Shown here one piece after another: positions 15,648 to 19,425 of a stretch of DNA of 19,425 nt; the stretch's first letter is position 1; every line of letters starts with the position of its first letter. This stretch comes from JBCBTJ01 sp964597685. GTDB taxonomy: Bacteria; Pseudomonadota; Alphaproteobacteria; Caulobacterales; Hyphomonadaceae. Position numbers and translations under genes: made by a program. The stretch is from contig CAZQZC010000039.1 in assembly GCA_964597685.1 (NCBI GenBank), forward strand, positions 1 to 19,425, written 5' to 3'. The notes beneath the pieces are model-generated. The model saw only the letters and a program-made list of their open reading frames with translations, had not been told where the DNA came from and searched no databases.

Positions 15648-15740
15648 GGCGGATTCCGGACGAGGCGTGCGTGGGTCGCCATCCGGAAACGCGTCAAAAC
15701 CAAACCTTGAAGCCCCGCGTCCGCGTGACGCGGCCACGCC

Positions 15741-16358
15741 TTAAGCCTGGGCGAACGGCATGCCGGCCAGCCGCTGACGCCACGCAGCCAGATTGGCGTG
15801 CTCCTCATGCGGCGTCCACTTCATGACGCCGCAGAAGCCGCAGGTGATGAACGCAGTGATGTCGGCGATGGAAAACCGATCGGCCGCAACGAAATCATGT
15901 TCGGCGAGGTGGGCGTCGAGCCGTTTGACAAACGCCTTGGCGTTGCGTTCGCCCTTGGCGGCCGCCTCGGCGCTTTGGGGTTGCTCCAGAGGCGCCATGG
16001 CCGGATGCGCGTTGCGAAACCAGGCCGCGAACTGAATGAACCACATCAGCTCGATCCGCCGGTCCCACATTTCGATGAACGCTTTCTCCCTGGGGTCGGC
16101 GCCCATCAGATTGGGGTCCGGCCACAATCCTTCGAAATAGGTGCAGATCGCCCGGCTCTCGGTCAGGCAGGCCCCGTCGTCGAACACCAGGACCGGCACC
16201 TGCCCCATCGGGCTGAGCGCCCGATATTCCGGCGTCTTGTGCTCTTGCTTCATGATCGAAATCTCTTCGATCTCAACCTCGTCAAGCCGGCCTTTCGCCC
16301 TCAGGAACATGACGGCGCGTTCGGGGTTCGGCGCCTTCGGCGCGTGGTAGAGCTTCAT
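15741..16358 (-). CDS. Glutathione S-transferase
   Basis: A 205-residue GST that conjugates or reduces substrates with glutathione in the cytoplasm. The N-terminal thioredoxin-like domain (about 1-80) has MKLYHAP, the cis-proline of GQVPVL (52-57) and the ESRAI element (67-71) that binds the gamma-glutamyl group. An all-helical domain follows, with FSIADITAFITCGF (the N-capping box) near the end. The ATG at 16358 has GGAGG six bases upstream; a longer frame only shadows cysK. It starts 13 bases after the cysK stop and is surely co-transcribed with it. The pairing links cysteine supply to glutathione use, which is a sensible inference rather than proof. Confidence 0.92.
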   Translation of the reverse strand: MKLYHAPKAPNPERAVMFLRAKGRLDEVEIEEISIMKQEHKTPEYRALSPMGQVPVLVFDDGACLTESRAICTYFEGLWPDPNLMGADPREKAFIEMWDRRIELMWFIQFAAWFRNAHPAMAPLEQPQSAEAAAKGERNAKAFVKRLDAHLAEHDFVAADRFSIADITAFITCGFCGVMKWTPHEEHANLAAWRQRLAGMPFAQA

Positions 16359-16371
16359 GACGCCCCTCCGC

Positions 16372-17352
16372 TCACAGGCCTTCGAACAATGCGGTCGACA
16401 GATAGCGTTCCGCAAAGCTCGGCACGATCGCCACGACGCGCTTGCCCTCCATGCCGTCGCGCTTGGCGATCTCGCCGGCGGCCTTGATCGCCGCGCCCGA
16501 TGAAATTCCGCACGGCATGCCTTCGGTTCGCGCCAGGAGGCGCGCCATCTCAAAGGCGTCGTCGTTGGAGACTTGGACCACTTCGTCGACCAGGGCGGTG
16601 TCAAGATTGCCAGGAAGGAAGCCTGCGCCGATGCCTTGGATCTTATGCGGACCGGGCTCGCCGCCGGATATGACGGGACTGTCGGTCGGCTCCACGGCGA
16701 TCGTCGTCAGACCCGGATGGCGGGATTTGAGCGCGCGGGAGACGCCCGTGAGGGTGCCTCCAGTTCCAACGCCGCCGAGAAAAACGTCCAACTTCCCGCC
16801 CGTATCGACCCAGATCTCCTCAGCCGTCGTCGCCTCGTGAATGGCCGGATTGGCGGGGTTTTCGAATTGTTGGGCCATCACAGCGCCGGGCGTCGACGCC
16901 ACAAGCTCTTCCGCCTTCGCGATCGCGCCCTTCATTCCCTTCGCCGCCTCGGTGAGGTGCAATTCGGCGCCCATGAGCGCCAGCATTTTCCGCCGCTCGA
17001 TCGACATGGATTCCGGCATGGTCAGGATCAACCGATACCCCTTCGCCGCCGCCGCAAAGGCGAGCGCGATCCCCGTATTGCCCGATGTCGGCTCGACCAG
17101 GACGCCGCCAGGCTTTAACCGCCCTTCGGCCTCCAAAGCCTCAACCATGGCGACGCCGATCCTGTCCTTCACGCTGGCGATAGGATTGAAAAACTCGAGC
17201 TTGGCGAGAACCTCCGCCTTCCAACCTTCCTGCGCCTGGAGGCGGGGCAGCCGGACGAGCGGCGTCGAACCGATCGTATCCAGGATCGACTCATAAATGC
17301 GGCCGCGGGGGGTGGCGGTCCGCGTCGTCAAAGGCGCTGTATCAGGGGTCAT
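16372..17352 (-). CDS. cysK: Cysteine synthase A (O-acetylserine sulfhydrylase)
   Basis: PLP enzyme that makes cysteine from O-acetylserine and sulfide. The 326 residues have the Schiff-base lysine in SVKDR (Lys62), the substrate loop PTSGNTG (88-94), the phosphate-binding GVGTGGT (194-200), HKIQGIGAGF (236-245) and CGISSGAA (281-288), which contacts the PLP ring nitrogen. All are intact and typical of CysK rather than cystathionine beta-synthase. There is an N-terminal extension of about 18 residues before the usual start of the fold (IYESILDTIGSTPLVRL). GAAGAGGA lies nine bases before the ATG. It is 72 bp downstream of the M23 peptidase gene and directly upstream of the GST gene on the same strand. 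Confidence 0.95.
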   Translation of the reverse strand: MTPDTAPLTTRTATPRGRIYESILDTIGSTPLVRLPRLQAQEGWKAEVLAKLEFFNPIASVKDRIGVAMVEALEAEGRLKPGGVLVEPTSGNTGIALAFAAAAKGYRLILTMPESMSIERRKMLALMGAELHLTEAAKGMKGAIAKAEELVASTPGAVMAQQFENPANPAIHEATTAEEIWVDTGGKLDVFLGGVGTGGTLTGVSRALKSRHPGLTTIAVEPTDSPVISGGEPGPHKIQGIGAGFLPGNLDTALVDEVVQVSNDDAFEMARLLARTEGMPCGISSGAAIKAAGEIAKRDGMEGKRVVAIVPSFAERYLSTALFEGL

Positions 17353-17424
17353 GGCGATTTATCCTCTTCAATTCGCCTGGTTCTAGCGAAGCGCGCCGCG
17401 CCGCGCCACCGAAGAGCGCGCGCA

Positions 17425-18318
17425 TCACCCCTCCCGCGCGGCGGCTTTCGCAGGGTCCGCGCCCGGGAAAAACTCAAGCAACAAAGCGGGATCGACATAG
17501 AAATCTCCGCTTCGGTCGTCTGTGGACGGATTCCGCCATTTGACGCCCCAATGGAGATGGGCGCCCGTCACCCGGCCCGTAGCCCCGATCTCCCCGATCT
17601 TCTCACCAATTGCGATCTCATCTCCGAGCGCGACGTCCACAGCCGACATGTGCAGAAAAATCGACACGAGCCCATGCCCGTGGTCGAGAAACACCGTCCC
17701 TCCTTCGTAATAGAGATCGTCTTCAGCGAGGATCACAACGCCGCCCGCCGGCGCGACGATGCGGTCGCCCGTCGGAGCGGCGATGTCGTAGCCGAGATGT
17801 GGATTGATCTTCTCCGGACACCCAACAGTCACGTAGCGTCGGACAAACCCGAACGGCGACGAAATGCGGCCTTCCGCGGGTCTGACAAAACCGTCCAAGG
17901 GGCCGCCGCCAGCCTTGATCGTCGCCCAAGCCTCCTGCTTTTTCCGCCAGGAGCGCGCGGCATGGGCCTTCTGTTCATCGGTTCGCGCATCGATCTTATC
18001 GCAAGATATGCCCGATACGATCGTCGTCTCGTCTCGCCGCGGCGACACCTCGAGCTGAATTGCGACAACGCCGTCGGGCGTGGACGCCGCGACTTGAATT
18101 TCCTTCGGCGCATCCCGCTGCAAGCCAAACGTCGCAACGCCGTCGGCGTCGGCGATGACGACGCCGGACGGGGTCGATATAGCCGCCCCGGGCGACGCCT
18201 TGCACACCACCAGGCCGCCCTGCACCAGCGCCCCGTCGCACGTCAAGGCCGGCTGCGCCGCTTGCCCGCCCGACAAATACAGCACGACCAAAACGACGAT
18301 ATCCCGAAGGATGATCAC
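17425..18318 (-). CDS. M23 family metallopeptidase (LytM-like)
   Basis: A 297-residue peptidoglycan endopeptidase-like protein. It has an N-terminal hydrophobic stretch (about 5-20) that is a signal peptide or anchor, and a beta-rich region (about 25-105) unlike the usual coiled coil of cell-division LytM factors. A short helical link follows, then the M23 domain: ISSPFGF (152-158), NPHLGYD (His174 and Asp178, zinc ligands), FLHMS (His223) and GAHLHWG (His254, His256). Because all ligands are present, it is predicted to be an active enzyme rather than a degenerate activator. The start is GTG, with GGGGAGG seven bases upstream, and it overlaps the DUF2093 stop in a GTGA (18318..18315). It probably cuts cross-links in the periplasm; the N-terminal region may select where. 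Confidence 0.92.
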   Translation of the reverse strand: MIILRDIVVLVVLYLSGGQAAQPALTCDGALVQGGLVVCKASPGAAISTPSGVVIADADGVATFGLQRDAPKEIQVAASTPDGVVAIQLEVSPRRDETTIVSGISCDKIDARTDEQKAHAARSWRKKQEAWATIKAGGGPLDGFVRPAEGRISSPFGFVRRYVTVGCPEKINPHLGYDIAAPTGDRIVAPAGGVVILAEDDLYYEGGTVFLDHGHGLVSIFLHMSAVDVALGDEIAIGEKIGEIGATGRVTGAHLHWGVKWRNPSTDDRSGDFYVDPALLLEFFPGADPAKAAAREG

Positions 18319-18533
18319 GGCTTCGCCTCCCCGGGACCTAAGCGCTCATGGGCGGCGGCTGCGTCCACATAGGCCTCCTGACGCTCGACGCTCCAATACC
18401 GCAACGCCGGCAAAGGGATCTTTCGCCCAGTTACGGCGCACACCACAAAGTCGCCTCTCGCCACAACCCGAAAGTCCGCATCCATATATTCGATACGCGC
18501 TTCGCCCGACGCTCGATCGATTTTCGTTAGCAT
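18315..18533 (-). CDS. DUF2093 family protein
   Basis: A 72-residue soluble protein. The stretch GEARIEYMDADFRVVARGDF, then VVCAVTGRKIPLPALRYWSV and ERQEAYVDAAAA, is the recognised DUF2093 pattern, a family found essentially in alphaproteobacteria and of unknown function. The single Cys in FVVCAVTG and the Arg-Tyr-Trp-Ser-Val stretch are the most striking features. The start at 18533 has only a weak AGG close by. It is divergent from recA across 169 bp and overlaps the M23 peptidase gene by four bases, so both are very likely co-expressed. Confidence 0.87.
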   Translation of the reverse strand: MLTKIDRASGEARIEYMDADFRVVARGDFVVCAVTGRKIPLPALRYWSVERQEAYVDAAAAHERLGPGEAKP

Positions 18534-18607
18534 GACCTACTCGAACAGCTTTTCTAACCAACTCGCTTAGCACCGAACAGGAGATCCTCCAAGCCAAAGT
18601 TTTTGTT

Positions 18608-18635
18608 TTGTTCTTAGGAACATTTGTGGTACAAA
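18608..18635 (+). promoter_or_regulatory. Candidate recA promoter
   Basis: TTGTTC (18608-18613) and TACAAA (18630-18635) are separated by 16 bases and resemble -35 and -10 hexamers. They lie 68-95 bases before the recA start codon. The -10 is part of a perfect inverted repeat CATTTGT-GGT-ACAAATG (18621-18637). This is a reading by eye; no start site is known. Confidence 0.45.
18618..18632 (+). promoter_or_regulatory. Candidate LexA operator (GAAC-N7-GTAC)
   Basis: Alphaproteobacterial LexA binds direct repeats of the type GAAC-N7-GAAC or GTTC-N7-GTTC. Here GAAC (18618-18621), seven bases, and GTAC (18629-18632) differ from the first form at one base. The site lies between the candidate -35 and -10, where bound LexA would block transcription. 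A second near-match, GTTT-N7-GTTC, ends at 18613. Either could be the real operator. Confidence 0.4.
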
Positions 18636-18702
18636 TGATTATCTGACGCAAAACGGCGCGCCTTGCCAAACCTGGCGGAGCGGTGGATGAAGGAAGCGAC
18701 TC

Positions 18703-19425
18703 ATGTCTAAGCCGGCATTGAAATTAGTGGATGAGGCGAGCGCCGTGGATAAGCAGAAAGCCCTTGAAACAGCTCTATCGAACATTGAGCGGTCGTTCGG
18801 CAAAGGGTCGATCATGCGCCTTGGCGATCGGCAAGCGCTCGACATTGAGGCGGTGTCCACGGGATCCCTCAGTTTGGATATCGCCCTGGGGATCGGCGGG
18901 CTTCCAAAGGGCCGCGTGATCGAGATATTCGGGCCTGAAAGCTCGGGGAAAACGACACTGGCGCTCCATTGCGTCGCAGAAGCTCAGAAAAATGGCGGTG
19001 TTTGCGCCTTCGTAGACGCTGAACACGCCCTCGACCCGCAATACGCCGCGAAACTCGGCGTTGATCTTGACGATCTCCTCATCTCCCAGCCCGATACGGG
19101 AGAGCAGGCGTTGGAGATCGCAGACACCCTTGTTCGCTCCGGCGCTGTGGACGTCCTGGTGATCGATTCTGTCGCAGCCCTCACGCCCAGAGCGGAATTG
19201 GAGGGCGATATGGGCGATAGCCTGCCGGGGCTTCAGGCGCGCCTTATGAGCCAGGCTTTACGCAAGCTCACTGGATCCATTTCGAAGTCGAATTGCATGG
19301 TGATTTTCATCAACCAGATCCGGATGAAGATCGGCGTCATGTTTGGCAACCCGGAAACAACGACGGGCGGGAACGCTCTTAAGTTTTACGCGTCGGTTCG
19401 CATCGATATTCGCCGGATCGGACAG
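18703..19425 (+). CDS. recA: Recombinase RecA (partial, right end cut)
   Basis: ATP-dependent strand-exchange protein for homologous recombination and the co-protease that triggers LexA cleavage. The first 241 residues are present. They show an N-terminal helix and linker (KALETALSNIERSFGKGSIM), Walker A GPESSGKT (77-84), the catalytic Glu in DAEHALDP (Glu107), Walker B VLVIDS (151-156), and the L2 DNA-binding loop with INQIRMKIGVMFGNPETTTG (202-221). The frame is open to the window edge. AAGGA lies eight bases before the ATG. The stretch upstream carries a candidate promoter and SOS operator, fitting DNA-damage control. The first 15 or so residues form a variable extension common in alphaproteobacteria. 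Confidence 0.98.
   Translation, partial: MSKPALKLVDEASAVDKQKALETALSNIERSFGKGSIMRLGDRQALDIEAVSTGSLSLDIALGIGGLPKGRVIEIFGPESSGKTTLALHCVAEAQKNGGVCAFVDAEHALDPQYAAKLGVDLDDLLISQPDTGEQALEIADTLVRSGAVDVLVIDSVAALTPRAELEGDMGDSLPGLQARLMSQALRKLTGSISKSNCMVIFINQIRMKIGVMFGNPETTTGGNALKFYASVRIDIRRIGQ

Noticed and set aside
15648..15740. Terminator between the convergent oxidoreductase and GST genes
   Set aside because: Only short stems (CCGGA/TCCGG and CCGCGT/ACGCGG) are visible and neither has a T run, so there is not enough to call a terminator.

Overview
The window is GC-rich chromosomal DNA of an alphaproteobacterium. Four things point there: an RNase E with a GWW-type C-terminal tail, a DUF2093 protein, a small DUF3253 protein, and the gene order amidase / class A penicillin-binding protein / prfB. 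Codon use and this order resemble the Caulobacterales, Maricaulales or Parvularculales, but the genus cannot be fixed by reading alone. Almost all coding sequence is ordinary chromosomal gene content. No insertion sequence, phage, CRISPR array, tRNA or rRNA was found.

Region 1 (1-6940) covers cell wall and RNA decay. Reading leftwards on the minus strand are an AMIN-domain N-acetylmuramoyl-L-alanine amidase, a bifunctional PBP1A-type enzyme, and the first codons of prfB (release factor 2). The prfB start is cut by the window edge just after a textbook programmed +1 frameshift site. Divergent from the amidase, behind a leader of about 400 bp, is rne (RNase E), closed by a good intrinsic terminator.

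Region 2 (6941-9786) holds a thiolase on the minus strand and a divergent SAM-dependent methyltransferase on the plus strand. A 495-bp stretch without a convincing gene follows. It contains several GC-rich hairpins and ends, on the minus strand, in a strong intrinsic terminator. It is either an unusually long structured 3' UTR or an unannotated non-coding RNA.

Region 3 (9787-15647) is a compact six-gene minus-strand run: acyl-CoA dehydrogenase, two tandem Uma2-family proteins, a beta-lactamase-fold serine hydrolase, a DUF3253 protein and a SUKH (SMI1/KNR4)-like protein. Gaps are small and the last two junctions are 4-base stop/start overlaps. Divergent from it is a two-gene plus-strand unit: a hotdog thioesterase and a luciferase-like flavin oxidoreductase, also overlapping by 4 bases.

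Region 4 (15648-19425) has a minus-strand run of DUF2093, an M23 peptidase, cysteine synthase and a glutathione S-transferase. Divergent from it is recA, cut by the right edge. The recA promoter region carries a near-match to the alphaproteobacterial LexA operator, placed between candidate -35 and -10 elements.

The most interesting items are the prfB frameshift site, the structured gene-free stretch at 9379-9786, the mosaic duplication of the Uma2 genes inside a lipid-metabolism run, and the recA control region. I saw no clear-cut new multi-gene defence or mobile system.
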